Numbered from the stretch's first letter, positions 1 through 43,785 are shown. The stretch: DNA of 64,000 bases from Amoebidium appalachense (GCA_963693365.1 CAVNZM010000012.1:7564001-7628000); one strand, 5' to 3'. Translations and numbers: made by a program. The notes: a model not told the origin generated them from the sequence alone.

Positions 1-40
1 TCACCACCCATCCACACACCCACACTACACACACCACACA

Positions 41-83
<43 letters not shown>

Positions 84-122
84 ATCACTCACCGTACATC
101 CCAAAAGACCATCAAAACCCAC

Positions 123-19225
<19,103 letters not shown>

Positions 19226-20807
19226 GGCCTTTCCCTAGATATCAACCCACCCAAGCCCTTTGGGGCACCCGCGTAAGCGGGAGAAAGACGTGACCTCTTT
19301 GCCTTCATAAGCAGTTGTGGTTTTGAGTGGCTAAACCCTGACCCGGAAACCCCAACTGAAGCTGAAAGGTGGAAAACGCCGATGAAATAAGACAAAAAAA
19401 AAGGTATGCCACCGCAAGCTTTCAATTGTTAGAAGTGCAAAATAGTTGAAAAACAACGGACAAAGATCCAGCTTGTGACCCGACTATCTAGTTATTGCTG
19501 AAGAGGTGAGGGAGGGTAACCCTCCAATATGTTTTCCCGCCTGCACTGCCAAAGAGCACAAACTCCGCTAGCAAACGTTATACTTATTTATCTGCAGTAG
19601 TTTGCTAAAAAAAAAAAGGTTTTGTTTACGATATAGCGATAACATCGAAGACTTGTTTCAAGCTCAGTGATTGTATATATCTTTGAAGTGAAAGGGCCTC
19701 CTGGTCGAAAGCTCTTTTGCGGAGTGCTTTTTCGTTCACTACAAACACATCCCTTAGTGAAATTATAAAGCAGTTTTAAGGCGACTATAAGACGCATATG
19801 AATCGTGTATCTTCTTTCATAACGCTTTAATGTGCATCCATTGGTGTAATGTCACTTCTTAGATCATAAAGGCGGCCCTACAGGCTACACTCTGACTCAC
19901 AGCCGCAAGTTGACCAAAGAGATGAGTGGCATAACTTCCCAGCAGTGCTGAGACGGTCCTCGTTACGTTGCAAGAGCTTGCTACCTCTACAAGAATTGCA
20001 TAGTATAGGAGGACTTGTCCGTACACGTTCTTCCTCCTCCCCTTCTATCCCGGAGCACCCGGTCCCCCCGCCCTCCTTACTCAGCCCGGGGCCCTCCCGG
20101 CGGCCGGAGGCTCGAGATCAACCCCCCCCCCCCCCCCCCTCCCCCTCCCCCCCTCCCTCCAAAACCCCCCTCCATACTCTCCGGATCCCTCCATATGTCC
20201 CTCACCCATATGCCTTGATAATGATGCATACACAGCTCGCAAGTACGAATACGTAAGTCGATAGACAGTGTAGCCGAGCCCTCTTCATCCTGAAAGTAGC
20301 TACTCTCAGCTCTGTCTCGATCTCTTTCTCTCTCACCGCCCCCCCCCCCCCCCCCCCCCCCCCCCTCTCGCCTCCCCGGCCCCCCCACCCCCCCCCCCTC
20401 CCCCAATCCCCACCCCTTCCTTCCCCGGGGGTCCCGCCGACTAGCTCAGGTAGCCTTCTGCCCTTTTGCTCCAGAGGCAGTCTCACACAATTTAGACTTT
20501 CCGTAAGTATTATGTAAATCGAACATATCCAACCATATCCACATACAACTGTTGGGAGAGGACCTTAGCGTCCATCATGATGCCTCCCGTTGCGTTTCCC
20601 GCGTTACAGCAGCTTTTGATTCCTAATCCATTTAGAACTTCTGTAGTTGCATGTCTTACAGATTTGCCACTCCGCGGCTGTGGCTTGATGTGCTGGCCTA
20701 CGGTGTATGCACGCCAACTGCGCACCTGCAGGCCTGGCATCTACATTCCAGTTTAGAGCAATGCCTTCAGTCCTCTTTATCAAACGACCTCCCCCCCCCT
20801 CCCCGGA

Positions 20808-20841
<34 letters not shown>

Positions 20842-21737
20842 CGCCTCCCCTTTCCACGAACATGCCCCTTAGCTACCTGTAGATCTTTTTAACTAATACA
20901 TGGGCGCCGGCTTCTTCCAGTTCCTAAGAATAGGAAAAGCTGCCAAAGTGCTCAGATAGTATGACTCACGTGCCTCTGTTTTTTCCTACTTGCGTATGAT
21001 CACGCTGAGTGACAGCTCATGCTACACTGGATCTTCAGTGAGAAGGGCCGTCTAGCGCACTGTTTTGGTTCTTTTTGTACTAAGTCTTGCTCCATCCTGC
21101 AGCAGGCACCCTATTACAATCACGCGATGGGAAGCAAAAAGTAAACTCTTCGGAGGCTCTCTCTAGCACACACACACACACACACACTTCCCCAACCATC
21201 CAGCACTCTCTACCTACCCATCATCTCGTTCCAACCCTCTTCGCCCTTCCAACAATCTTTTACACCAAACCCAACCAACCATTTACTTTCTTACACACAC
21301 AGACACACACTCTCTCTCTCCCCCAGGGAGCAAGGGGAGGGGGTGGTGGTGGGGGGGGGGGGGGGGAGATTCACAACTTGCGAACCGTTTTCTGGCGCAG
21401 ATGCTACAGAATACTTAGCCAGCCAAGGCTTAACGTGTAGGTGTATATATTCATGCAGCAAAAATCAGTAGCGAAGCCGTTTTTCGTTACTTGCTCTATT
21501 AGAAAAAAGTGTCCTCACAAGTGCAGGTATTGTATCCAGGTGTGTAAGTTGTGTATCTAACAGGCATGCTTTCCATTATGTCTGGCGAAAAAACGGCGGG
21601 TAGCTCAAGGGCTCTCTTTCACTTACATCTGCCCACATATGATACAGAGCTTAGAAGCTCGCTCTCTTCACCAAAGCTTCATGACACCTCCTTTCTGTGT
21701 TTTGTTTGCATTCTTCTGATTTCAACAAGAATCACAA
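19226..21737. other. Region upstream of PKA; no convincing gene
   Basis: Mostly unique sequence of balanced composition, so it probably holds the PKA promoter and 5' UTR and possibly unrecognised exons. C-runs occur at 20,121, 20,339 and 20,810-20,839, a short (CA)n at 21,169 and a G-run at 21,350. Minus-strand frames at 19,588-19,797 and 20,510-20,740 are short, match nothing I know and show no good splice context. Confidence 0.5.
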
Positions 21738-22060
21738 CTATTTCCCAACCTCAGTCACTGGTGGCGGCCTTGACGGAATAACCTCGTCATCGAAGTCTCC
21801 GCTGTCGGTCGTGTCTGCCTGGGGGATGTTCATACTGTCAAAGCGCGCCTTGAAAGCTTCAAGCAGTTTCTTGTTGACGTGGTCTGTTTGTGTGGGTTGC
21901 CAGGTGCCATTTTCTGGTGTTTGGGCATCCATCTTTGCTGTCTGTAAAAAATAGTCCACTGAAAGGACCAGCAAGGGAAAACCTGTGGATGTTTTGCTTA
22001 GAGATTTTTCAATATAGGTGCCACCGTTTTCTTTAAACTTGAATCTTTTCAAAGGGGGGC
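21738..22060 (-). CDS. C-terminal exon(s) of an unrecognised minus-strand gene
   Basis: Unknown protein. An open frame ends in TAG (complement of 21738-21740). The last 68 codons (21738-21941) follow a good acceptor (TTTTTTACAG) and begin TAKMDAQTPENGTWQP. They end in an acidic, proline-rich tail (SGDFDDEVIPSRPPP). The frame stays open upstream to about 22,136, through FKFKENGGTYIEKSLSK, so the exon may be longer; 22060 is an approximate limit. A possible upstream exon ends at a GTATGC donor near 22,196. The gene would then diverge from NUS1, whose start is at 22,469, implying a short shared promoter. Coding status rests on composition and splice context only. Confidence 0.4.
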
Positions 22061-22468
22061 AGAAAAAAAAAATGAAGCTGGCAAAGAAGCTGCACTGAGC
22101 TCGATCCTGAATCGCCAGATCGGTTGTAATCGGCAACTCGGCCTACGATTGCTAGGTTCATTCGCTGTAGATCATGTATAGTGCTTGCCGCATACCTGTC
22201 TGCGGGCAATTTGATTGGCAGATACAGCTTCACGTTCGCCACATATTTCGATTCGAACAGGCAACGGCACATGCACTTGTACAAGTCTTTCCGGGATTAC
22301 ATGTTTTTTTGTTTTTAAGGGGTTTTTTGTTTTACGAGTTCCCGTCGTTTCCAAACAACGCCGCCTGGTATGGTGTTGTAATAGAAGCTAGTAAAGTATT
22401 GGGTCAGAACATATATAGGGTGATTCGTTCTGTACACGCTCGTAATGTTGATGTAGCAGAACCACAAA

Positions 22469-22976
22469 ATGGATGGTCTAGCAAAGAGAATCCTCGGCTT
22501 TGTCCTTCTCTCCTTGTTTCACATGTATGACAACGTTAGGAGATTATGGGATTATTGGTGCGAACGCGCCGTGTGGAGTTTTGTGTGGGCTTCTGGTGCA
22601 GCTGACCCAACACATCAACACATAAAAGATACAACACGACCATTCGGCAAGCTTCCAAAGCACATGGGTATCATTTTAGCTTCTGATGACGAAGCAGCCA
22701 AATTCCCTGCAGAAGATCTTGCGCGCGTGGTGACGTGGTGCATGGTTCACGACGTTCAATGTCTTTCAATTTATGATTGCAGTGGTATGATCCCTCCTCC
22801 CCCCCTCCAGCAGTTGTCCCAAGGCATGTGCAAGCGCTTGGAGATCGACAAAAAGACGCAGTACAAAACACAAACACGCATGCATTCGGGGACACAGATA
22901 GATACACATACACACACACACACGCACACGCACACGCACACACGCACACACGCACACACACACATCACACACAGTT

Positions 22977-23019
<43 letters not shown>

Positions 23020-23035
23020 GCCACACGCATACACA

Positions 23036-23069
<34 letters not shown>

Positions 23070-23463
23070 GACACAAAGGCAAGAACACACACACATGCGG
23101 ATTCGCCTGGATGCTCGCATACCAGATGAGGGGTTGCAGGTGTGTACGCAAGTCATCATAGTTACATACACATACTTTGGTTTACGAATATGCAGGGAGA
23201 AGTTCGGCAACCGGTGTACAGACACACTTCCACCCATACATGGCACACACACAAGCCCTGTAACCGGACATGCACATTCAATTATGCAAAAACAGACTTG
23301 TTTAGAAGACGAATCACACTCTCTGAGCAAAATGACACAACAAACAAACATCAGAGCAGTGGCTGGTATAACCCAGGTATATTGCTACCCCTGTGTATGG
23401 CTATGCTGGATAGGATACCCACCCATAGACCTGCCCGCCTCAGCCCCTCTCCTAATCCCCCCC

Positions 23464-23494
<31 letters not shown>

Positions 23495-24051
23495 CCAACA
23501 CCCACACACACCACCACCACCACCACGACCGCACCCTCACAACTCCCCCCCCCCCCCCCCCCCTCCCTCCCTTGATACGCACACTTCCATGACCTCCTCC
23601 ATTTACCCATCTTCAAGCCCTGGCATCTTTTTTACACCTCTTTCCTCCCCCTCTACCCTCATGTCCGAGTATGTTAAGTGCAAGCCTTTACTCACTCGGC
23701 AACGTATGCCTTCGACAGGGAATGTGAAGCGCAATCATCACATTTTGGAGAAAGAGCTGGCAGCCAGACACGCATTCTTTTTTGGCAAAAACACTGCAGA
23801 ACACAGTTACACAGTACTTTCGCGTGTTGAGGAGTTGCCAAGTTTGGCATTCGATGGGAAAGCCACAGAGCAACATAAGGTTTTGCTCCTGTCGGCAGAC
23901 AATGGGAGGAACGATGTTGTAGCGGCTGCACGGAGACTGTGTGTGGCCGTAGAGAGGAAGGAGTGCACAGCCGAGAGTATTACGAGGCAGATGATTGAGA
24001 AGAATCTGGCAGGTACGTGGATGTTGCCCCCCCCCGCCCCCTTTTCTAATG

Positions 24052-24082
<31 letters not shown>

Positions 24083-24203
24083 GGGGGGGGGAGCAGGGGG
24101 AGGGGGGGGGGGGGAGACGGACGAGGGGACGTGGCTGGGAGGGGGGGCGAGAAAAGGGATGGGGGAAGGGTGGGCAGAGTGTCGTGTTGTGTGTGTGATT
24201 TTT

Positions 24204-24234
<31 letters not shown>

Positions 24235-24926
24235 GGGGGAGGGGAGGGTGGGGGGGGGGGGGGGGGAGGATGTGTGATAGTGGTAGTGGTGGTGGTTGAG
24301 GAAGGTTGGGAAGGGGAAAGGGGGAGGATGGATCATACACATACACTACATACAAAAGACACACGCTTAATCACTCACTCTCGATCGATCTCGTTCCCCC
24401 ACCTACCCCCCCCCCCCCCCCCCCTCCGACCTTCTGTCTCTCTCTCTCTCTCTCTCTCTCTCCCCCCCCCCCCCCCCCCCCCCCCCTCCCGCCCGGGGGC
24501 TTCTCCTTCCCTGCCCCCCCCTTTTCTGCCCACATACACACGCGTGTATACACATACACAAACACACGCACACACCTCCCCGTCACTCTTTCCTCCATTC
24601 CCTCTGCCAGCCTCTCCTGCTTACTCTCTCACACGTTCTGTTCTGAGATATCAGCTCATGCCCCAGTACCCACACACCCCTCCACACCACCTTAACTGCG
24701 GCAGCCTTTGTTTTCGTTCCTCTGAGTTTATGAACACACATTCACTATTCCTCTTTCGTTCGTCGTGTCCTTATGCGGAATTAGGGTCTCTACATTTACA
24801 CAATCTATATAAATATAATTCGGTGTCCAATGCATGACCATCACAACCAAAATTGATAACCCTTTTACTTGTTCCCACTTCACATCAATCCCGGCAAACC
24901 CCCTTCACACCATCTCCCCCCCCCCC

Positions 24927-24977
<51 letters not shown>

Positions 24978-25065
24978 CGAGAGACCATCCCCCCCCCCCC
25001 CCCCCCCCCAAGTTTTTGTTGTCTATGTTAACCAACACAAGTACCATTGGCGTACAGCTTTCTAA

Positions 25066-25158
<93 letters not shown>

Positions 25159-25222
25159 GTGCATCAAAAGGACCTACGTTATTATTTGCATTCACAGGCA
25201 TGCGACACACGCCCACGCGCAG

Positions 25223-25275
<53 letters not shown>

Positions 25276-25360
25276 GGACCTACGTTATTATCTGCATTCA
25301 CAGGCATGCGACACACGCACACACACACACACGCACACACACAACACACGCACACAACCA

Positions 25361-25433
<73 letters not shown>

Positions 25434-26560
25434 CTACTGCCGGTCTACCCGACCCAGAGGTGGCCTTGGTTCTCGGACCCGTCAAATCGTTGGATGGGTT
25501 TTTGCCTTGGCAGAGCCGCCTGACTGAAATCTAGTACGTACTCCACTATAATGGATACCCCACTGTATAGCACTTACTCCATTGTATAATGTTTACCCCA
25601 CTGCATAGTACATACCCCTCTGCATATGACGTACCCCACTCTATGATACATGCCCCACCAAATCATATTACCTACCCCGCTGCATGTGACGTACACTGTA
25701 TATTGCGTGCCCAACTGGTTGATACATATCACATTGTATAAAATGACCCCACGGTATACTACCTCCCCACTGTCTACTACGTACCCCGCAATACGTATGC
25801 ATTGCATGCTCGTGCACCTGACGTATGCTTCTGCTCCCGTGACTGTACGACCACATTATACGAGTGCCCCCACCTCCCCTCCCCCTCCTGGGTCCCCATC
25901 CCTTCCGACCTATCCCCTTTCCAAACTCACTCGGCTGATCACAATCCCAATACATTATACAAGGTGCAGCATGTATAGCTCTGCACGATGTCATTCACAC
26001 ACACACTCTCTCTCTCTCTCTCTCTCTTCCACACACGCACACACACACACACACACACACTCCCTCTCTCGCTCTCTCCTCCCCCCCCCCCCCCCCCCCC
26101 TCTCTCCTTTCTTTCTCTCTCTCTCTTCCCCACCCCCCCCCCTCTCTTCCTCCCCCCCCCCCCTTTCTCTCTGTGTGTGTGTGTGTGCCTCTCTCTCTGT
26201 GTGTGTGTGCCTGTCTGTCCGTCTGTCTACCCTCCTTCCGCCCTCTCCTCTCCCTCACCCCTCCCTCCCCCTCCCTCCCTTCTTCCCCAAACCCACCCAC
26301 CCATCTGCCCGTTTCCTCCCCCCGTCCCGTCCTCCATCCCACATTCCCACCCCCGCAAATATGTCGTTATAATAATCCTAATCTTGGTACATAACCAGCC
26401 TGGTTTTTGTGTTGCCCTAATCGTAAATGATCGTGCCGTTTTCTAAACTTATGCTTTCTGTTTCTACAGCCAGCTACCCAGGCTTCGGGGGCTACCATAC
26501 ACGTCATTCTTGGCGGCGTTGCAGGCGTACGACAGATGCGTGCAACGTCTCGGAAAATAG
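22469..26560 (+). CDS. NUS1: NUS1 / Nogo-B-receptor-like subunit of dehydrodolichyl diphosphate synthase, complete, four exons, 266 aa
   Basis: The non-catalytic partner of the cis-prenyltransferase that makes dolichol precursors for N-glycosylation at the ER. Exons: 22469-22784, 23719-24012, 25434-25533, 26470-26560. All junctions are phase-consistent (801 nt). The N-terminal hydrophobic segment ILGFVLLSLFHMYD is a likely ER anchor. Family blocks visible: KLPKHMGIIL, VVTWCMVHDVQCLSIYD, GNVKRNHHILEKEL, KVLLLSADNGRNDVV, LPDPEVALVLGPV, GFLPWQSRLTEI and the C-terminal QRLGK. The last holds the RxG motif (Arg263-Gly265) known to be needed for activity of the complex. Donors are GTATGA, GTACGT and GTACGT. 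The third exon follows a (CA)n tract whose terminal CAG is the acceptor. Length is slightly below human (293 aa). Confidence 0.93.
22913..23087. repeat. (CA)n with CACG variants, NUS1 intron 1
   Basis: Interrupted (CA)n. C-runs follow at 23,457-23,480, running straight into (CA)n, and at 23,548-23,562. The frame of exon 1 stays open into this repeat, but the homologous continuation is at 23719, so this is intron. Confidence 0.9.
24054..24500. repeat. (GT)n and G-runs, then C-runs with (CT)n, NUS1 intron 2
   Basis: (GT)13 and a G-run at 24,052-24,090, T-run with G-runs 24,199-24,266, then C-runs 24,407-24,424 and 24,463-24,487 flanking (TC)n. The donor side carries GT/G and the acceptor side C and CA. 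Confidence 0.9.
24918..25433. repeat. C-run/(CA)n array ending exactly at a NUS1 acceptor, with a duplicated 46-bp segment
   Basis: C-runs at 24,918-24,943 and 24,990-25,009, a C-run into (AC)n at 25,067-25,153, and further (AC)n at 25,222-25,272 and 25,365-25,433. The unique segment 25,167-25,212 recurs at 25,273-25,318 with one mismatch. The final CAG is the 3' splice site of the exon at 25434. Confidence 0.95.
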
Positions 26561-27573
26561 ACCGGTGCACCCCACACGACATTTGTCAGTGTACGTGTGT
26601 GTGTGTGTGTGCACGTTCTTGTGTTTTGACTTTCGTCTTATTCGTGATTGATAGCATTTATGGATCGTTGAGTTCATTTGTCTGTTTAGAGTTATTGGCT
26701 GAGAATGTGCATCGATGTGTAGGTTTGTGGGTGCATTTTGTTGAGATAGTCCCTGGGGATGGGGGGGGAAGGCAGGCCGGGGTGGGGCCCGGGTTGGGCC
26801 CCCAGGGAGGGGGGGGGGGGGGGGGGGGGGCTGGCTTTCACCATAGACATGTACATGGCAGGTTTTATATGCCATCGTGCTTTCATAATAGTTATTGTGT
26901 TTCCATAATTATTAGACTAATTGACGTGCTAAGCCACATAATTGCATGTTGATGTCGCTCACTGCTGGGGAGTCTCTGAAAGGAAAAAATCTTACAAAAA
27001 GAAATCTAGATATAAAAACTCTACTTCCTCTTTTCTATTTTGGAATGTAAACTGGTAGAATTTCTTAAAGGGCCTGCCCAGATTTAGCTTAGCCTCTGAG
27101 CAGGAACCGCACAATTGTTGATTGACACTTTTTCTTCTCTGATGCACGAATGATGGGACATCATTTCGAGACACAAACGGATTCACGTGATATGTGCAAA
27201 GCATTAGGTTATTGATATCAATATTTCAGTTCCACCAGTGTGCTATTTGAGTTTGAGGAATAGTTAGGTGAGATGTTAGCGTAGGGGGCTAATTTATTGA
27301 ATTCTCTTAGGGGTGTTTAGTGTTCGTTTATTATTACTGTATTACTGTCCGTGTTCCCTGTTTTCGTCCCTTTAGGTTCTGAGTTTTGTTTTGCATCCCA
27401 CTTTGCGAGGTTTCTGTTTGCTTATGTGTGCATATTTTCGTTCGAAAATGTATGCTAATTTGGAGTCCTGGTGGCTCAATAAAATGTTCAGTAATTCATA
27501 AGTGAAGAAGAAAGGGATTGAATTGGCTAGAGGGACGGGCATAAATATGCATCATCAAATCACTCCCCCCCCT

Positions 27574-27617
<44 letters not shown>

Positions 27618-28738
27618 TTCCCCCCTTCCCCCCGGGGGTCGCGCAATTACACTGCCGCAAACACAGAGTGAAACCGAAGGAACGTAATAATAACAAGAAT
27701 CTAAGGATATTTGTGTAATTACGCGGACACACCGTGCCGGGCTGGGTCACACCTGGGCCTACCGTAAAAGGTGCATTCGAACGAGTTTTTTTTCTTTCCT
27801 TTTTGAGGCCTGTAAGGTCATACAAAAAAATCTGACTCATGTAGTGTCCAGGGCTATGTACCCACTGGCTTACGTTAGTGGCCGGGCACTACTACGCTAC
27901 AGGACTGCGGCAACAACAACAACAAAAAAAAAAAAAAAAAAAAAAAAAAAGTGCACGCCGTCTGTGGTGTGAACATGAACAGCATGTCAGCCACGTCAAT
28001 GACGTAATATTGGGTGTGCGCGCGGGAAGATCAACGATTGGTGGACGTAAAAGACCCTTATCGCCTATGCGGCGTTACAATTTTAGTGTTAAGCTTTAAA
28101 ACAGTTAAAATGCTCATCAATCGTCTTGCACAACTTCTTTGAAAGCTTTTAGATCGCTTATATCAGGCATATGTATTGGCAGATGTAAAAAAAACCCATC
28201 AGCCAGTGAGCCAATCACACGCTATGTCCAATCGCAACATCGCGGCACACGAATTCGGAGTCCACCGCGCCGCCAATAAACTCTTTATTTCTCTTGTCTG
28301 TGTGAGGTTTTCTTCACGCTCAGCTGTGTTCGTGTTTTGGAAGTTCGTGTTTTGAAAGTTGACTTTTCATGTTACAGAGACACGTTAATGGCTTGCAATT
28401 GTATGGACAAAAGACCTGTTTCCAAGAACGCAAGAAGTCTCAGAGTCTATATGATTGTTTGACTTGATACAACTCAAATTTGATTAGCAAGAGTCTGCGA
28501 GTACACCAAAGCAAACTGCTTTGAAGTGTCTATGACTCCATGAAAATCGAACGTAGCACAAATATCAGGCATTAAGAGACGCGAGGAATAGTTATTGAGT
28601 TCTCGAATTGTAAGTTGCAGTCATACAACACGCGCGCAGGGCCCCTACCCGACACCGTGTGAGACGAGGTCCACCTACGAGGAGATGGGTTTTGATCCGA
28701 CGCTCACTGACGGTATGCATATATGGCCGTGAAAGTGT

Positions 28739-28740
<2 letters not shown>

Positions 28741-28820
<80 letters not shown>

Positions 28821-29199
28821 TGCGTGTGTGTGTGTGTGTGCGCGCTTGCGTGTGTGTGTGTGCGTGTGTGTGCGTGCGTGCGTGTGTGTGTGTATGCGTG
28901 TGTGTGTGTGTGTGTGTGCACGTGTGTATGTGTGTGTGTGTGTGTGTGTGTGGTGTGCGTGTGTGCGTGCGTTCGCGTGCGCGTGCGCGTGTGTCTGTGT
29001 GTGTGTGTGTGTTACGGTGTGTGTGTGTGTGCGTGTGTGTGTGGGTGTGTGTTGAGTGTGCGTGCGTGTGCGTGTGTGCGCTTGTGTACACGTTTTTGTT
29101 TATGTGTGTGCGTGTGCGTGCGTGTGTTTCACGGTGTGCGTGTGTAGGTCACAACTTGTGTTTGTGTATGTGTGTGTGTGTGCGTGCGTGTGTGCGTGT

Positions 29200-29244
<45 letters not shown>

Positions 29245-29250
29245 ACGTGA
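28741..29250. repeat. Long (GT)n array with GC interruptions
   Basis: Pure (GT)n at 28,742-28,813, then GT-rich sequence with GTGC, GTAT and TTGC variants to 29,250, and a second pure block at 29,203-29,243. Confidence 0.95.
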
Positions 29251-29340
29251 TGTGTGTAACAATAAATGTGTGCCGGTGTGTGCACGTGCGGGTCTGTGTG
29301 TGTGTATATAGCATGTAAATGTGTGTGTATCTGTGCGCAT

Positions 29341-29341
29341 G

Positions 29342-29393
<52 letters not shown>

Positions 29394-29397
29394 TTCG

Positions 29398-29433
<36 letters not shown>

Positions 29434-29434
29434 G
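29341..29434. repeat. (GTGC)n tetranucleotide array, about 23 units
   Basis: Nearly perfect GTGC repeat with a single TTGC variant at about 29,393. The unit is close to self-complementary, so the array can extrude as hairpin or Z-DNA. Confidence 0.95.
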
Positions 29435-30512
29435 GGGATGAGCATGTGTATGTGCAGTGTGCGTTATGTGGGTACTTTTGTTTGGCAGTGTCTTTGCAAC
29501 CGTAAAGTGTGCAAGGACGTGGTATGCCATAGTGCATGTGCAGTGTGTGTTGTAGTGTGTATGTTTGTGACACTGTGTTGTGCGTGCATGTCGCTTGGGT
29601 GTGTGCGTGCGTGTGTGTGCGGTGTGCCTCGGTGCGTTGATGCGTGTATGTGCGTGTCTGTGCTACGTGTGCATTTGTTAAGCGTATACACGGGTGGGTC
29701 CACTCTTTCCATTTTGTGTACAGGTCCTGTGGGTGTGTATTAAAATTCAGGCCGGAGTGGCCTCTGTGTGTTTGTGGGTTCAGGCACAGTAAAAGTGTGT
29801 ATATCCATTTGTTTGTGTTTGTGTGTGTGCATATACGGTGTCACGGTTTGTGCGTGTGTGTGTGTGTGTGTATTTATGTGGTACCCGGCTGTATGTGTGT
29901 GTGTATGTGTGCATGTGTGCGTGTGTGTGTGTGCGTGTGTGTGTGTGTGTGTGTGCGCACAGGCGCACGCGTTGGCGTTTGTGTGTGTGTATTTGTGTGT
30001 GTCTGTGTGTGTGCGTGTGTGCGTGCGTGCGCATATGTGCATGTTTCTGTGTGTGTGTGCGCGCGCGCATGTATACATGTGCGAGTACGTGCGCATGAGT
30101 GCAAATGTGTGTTTGTAGCTTCTATGTGTCTGTGATGCGGTATACCGGGATGTGTGTGTCGGTGTGTGTGTGTCGGTGTGTGTTTCGTTGTGAGGGTATG
30201 TGTCTGTGAAGGTGCCGGGTATGCATTCTAGAAGTGACTACTGAATGCTTCCCGGTTAAGTCATTGGACTCTGAGTGTCCAGTTGCCCCCCCCCCCCCCC
30301 CCCCCTCCCTCCGTCCGTCCCTCCCTTCATCTCTTATCTACCCCCCCCCCCCTCCCCCCCCCCCCATCCTCTTCTCCTTCTTTAAAGCCAAAAGGGGAAA
30401 CACCAATCTATCACGAAGGGTAAAACAATGGAAAACAATAACAATAACAACAATAAATGGCCAATGCAAATAAAAGCTTTGCTAAGACTATTTTCATTTT
30501 CCAGGGGTCATT

Positions 30513-41885
<11,373 letters not shown>

Positions 41886-42247
41886 GCAAAGCTGCAAAAT
41901 GTATATATTCATGCGCGAAGTTTTGAGAACGGATAGATATATAGAAACCGATCGTGGAATTTCAGTCAGCCCGGGTCGCGGTTAATGTACAGGAATAGAA
42001 AATTTCCCTGCGCTGAGTCAAATTTCCACCATTGGGCAGGAGAGTTAAGGCCAACTCATTTGTACAGAAAATTACAGAAAAAAGATGTAAATACTTAATT
42101 AAAGTATGTAAATACTGTACTTGTATTTGATTTGGATGTTTCCTAGAATGAGACTGTACATTATATACCACTGCAACACTGATTTTTTTGGGGGGGGTTT
42201 CTTTTGACCCATTAATGCATCAACTTCATTGTGTGTTTTTTTTTTGT

Positions 42248-42284
<37 letters not shown>

Positions 42285-42852
42285 TGGCATAAACTCAGAA
42301 TAAGAAGTAGCTCGAAGGACTTGGTTTGTACCTATACTATTCAATGAGGCTGTGTTCTGTTCGTGTATATTAAAGTTAGCCCCGGCCTTTCGATATTACG
42401 ATGTGGATTTTGATGGTTGGGTTTGCCTATATATGGGGAAGTAAGAATCGTATTTGAGCATCACCAATCATGGCGCTATATATAATGGTCGGGCCCGGAA
42501 AAGTAAAAAAAGTTGTCATGAAGCTAGGTATGGTGCTTTTGCCTTTGCAGCATCAAAGTATTTGATTATTGCCTTTTTTGGAAGTTCGTTGTTACCACCT
42601 GTATTGCATTTTTCTTTTTTCTTTCCTGGTTGCCTTAAACCATACTTTCACAAGTACTTGTACGTGTGCTGTACATTTGGTCGGTGTACATGATGACCGT
42701 GTACATGTGCACTAACTTTGAAATAAAACAACACATGGTGGTCAATCAGTCCATATGTATGCGCACACGTGTCAAATTTATTCGGTTGTTCGTATGTATG
42801 CACATTACGCATGCGCATAAGTGGTACTGCAGACTTATTCAGTGCACTCGTG

Positions 42853-42912
42853 CTCTCTCTCTCAGCCTCACACACCTACACACACACACTCCCTCTCTCC
42901 CTTCCTCCCTGC

Positions 42913-42955
<43 letters not shown>

Positions 42956-43300
42956 TCTCTCTCTGTCTCTCCCTCTCTCTCTCTCTCCCCGGATCTCTCT
43001 CGAGCTCGCTCTCGAGCTCTCTCTCTCTCCCACTCACTCTTCCGCCCCCACACCCCTTCCCTCTCTCATATCTCCTTCCCCCCAGGGCCCCAGATCTCTC
43101 TCTCTCTCTCTATCTCTGTCTCTCTCTATTTCTCTCCCTATCTCTCTCTCTGCCTCTCTCTCTCTCTCCCCCCCCCACTCTGCCCCCTCCCCCTCTCTCT
43201 CTCCCCCCCCTCTGTCCTAGCTAGATCTCTCTCTCTCTTGCTCGCTTTCTCCCCTCCCCCTTCTCTCTCGGCCCCGGCCGAGCTCTCCCTTCCCCCCTCC
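42853..43300. repeat. (CT)n and C-rich pyrimidine tract
   Basis: CT repeats of variable purity, with the purest block at 42,914-42,951. Purine content is almost nil, so it is a candidate triplex or nucleosome-free region. Confidence 0.9.
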
Positions 43301-43719
43301 CCCCGCCCCCTCTTAGAAAGCCACCACCGTGGCACCACCCATGCACGCACACATGCACAAGGGACCCACGCACGCCCTATGTAGGCCTGGGGCCCTACCA
43401 CTGTTTGCGCATGTTACAATTTCCCCAAGTTGAAAGGAAACCAGTTGTTACACGGAGCACATGGGCGTCGGCCGGGTTTGGTGCATAATATTAATAACTT
43501 TTTTGTTTCGTGTTGAACGAGTGTACACTTGTGAATACTGTATGCCCGCGCCAGAAGCAGCGGAAGAAAAATATATATGGGGTCGTCTAAGCCAGTGCAG
43601 ACGCACCGAGGTGTATTTGGCTCAAATAATCGAGAAAACATTACTTTCTGCAGCTGAGGCGTGAGGCTGCGTAAAATAGCTGCATGTAGCCCATGTATGT
43701 ACCAGTTGGGTGAACTTGC

Positions 43720-43785
43720 CATGGCACAACGGGTGAATCCTGCAATGGCACAATGGGTGAATCCTGCAATGGCACAATGCATTGT
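43720..43785. repeat. 24-bp tandem repeat, about 2.5 units
   Basis: The unit GGGTGAATCCTGCAATGGCA plus CAAT occurs twice in succession, flanked by partial copies (ATGGCACAAC; ATGGCACAATGC). Confidence 0.85.

Larger units (their letters stand above)
26561..30512. other. Gene-poor interval between NUS1 and the MFS gene
   Basis: AT-richer unique sequence at 26,880-28,640 with no recognisable exon, a C-run at 27,580-27,617 and an A-run at 27,925-27,950, then 28,741-30,200 of (GT)n with GTGC variation. The minus-strand frame at 26,992-27,204 is short and unrecognised. A G-run is at 26,811-26,830. The 3' UTR of NUS1 and the promoter of the MFS gene should lie at the two ends. Confidence 0.6.

Noticed and set aside
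22785-23161. Continuation of NUS1 exon 1 through MIPPPPLQQLSQGMCKRLE
   Set aside because: The frame is open, but the homologous GNVKRNHHILEKEL block starts at 23719 and joins exon 1 in phase at a GTATGA donor.
29341-29434. CRISPR-like or telomeric array
   Set aside because: The unit is a 4-base GTGC microsatellite without spacers; no TTAGGG-type telomere repeat was seen anywhere.
43720-43785. Regulatory operator array
   Set aside because: Only about 2.5 copies of a 24-bp unit in intergenic DNA; a simple tandem duplication is sufficient.
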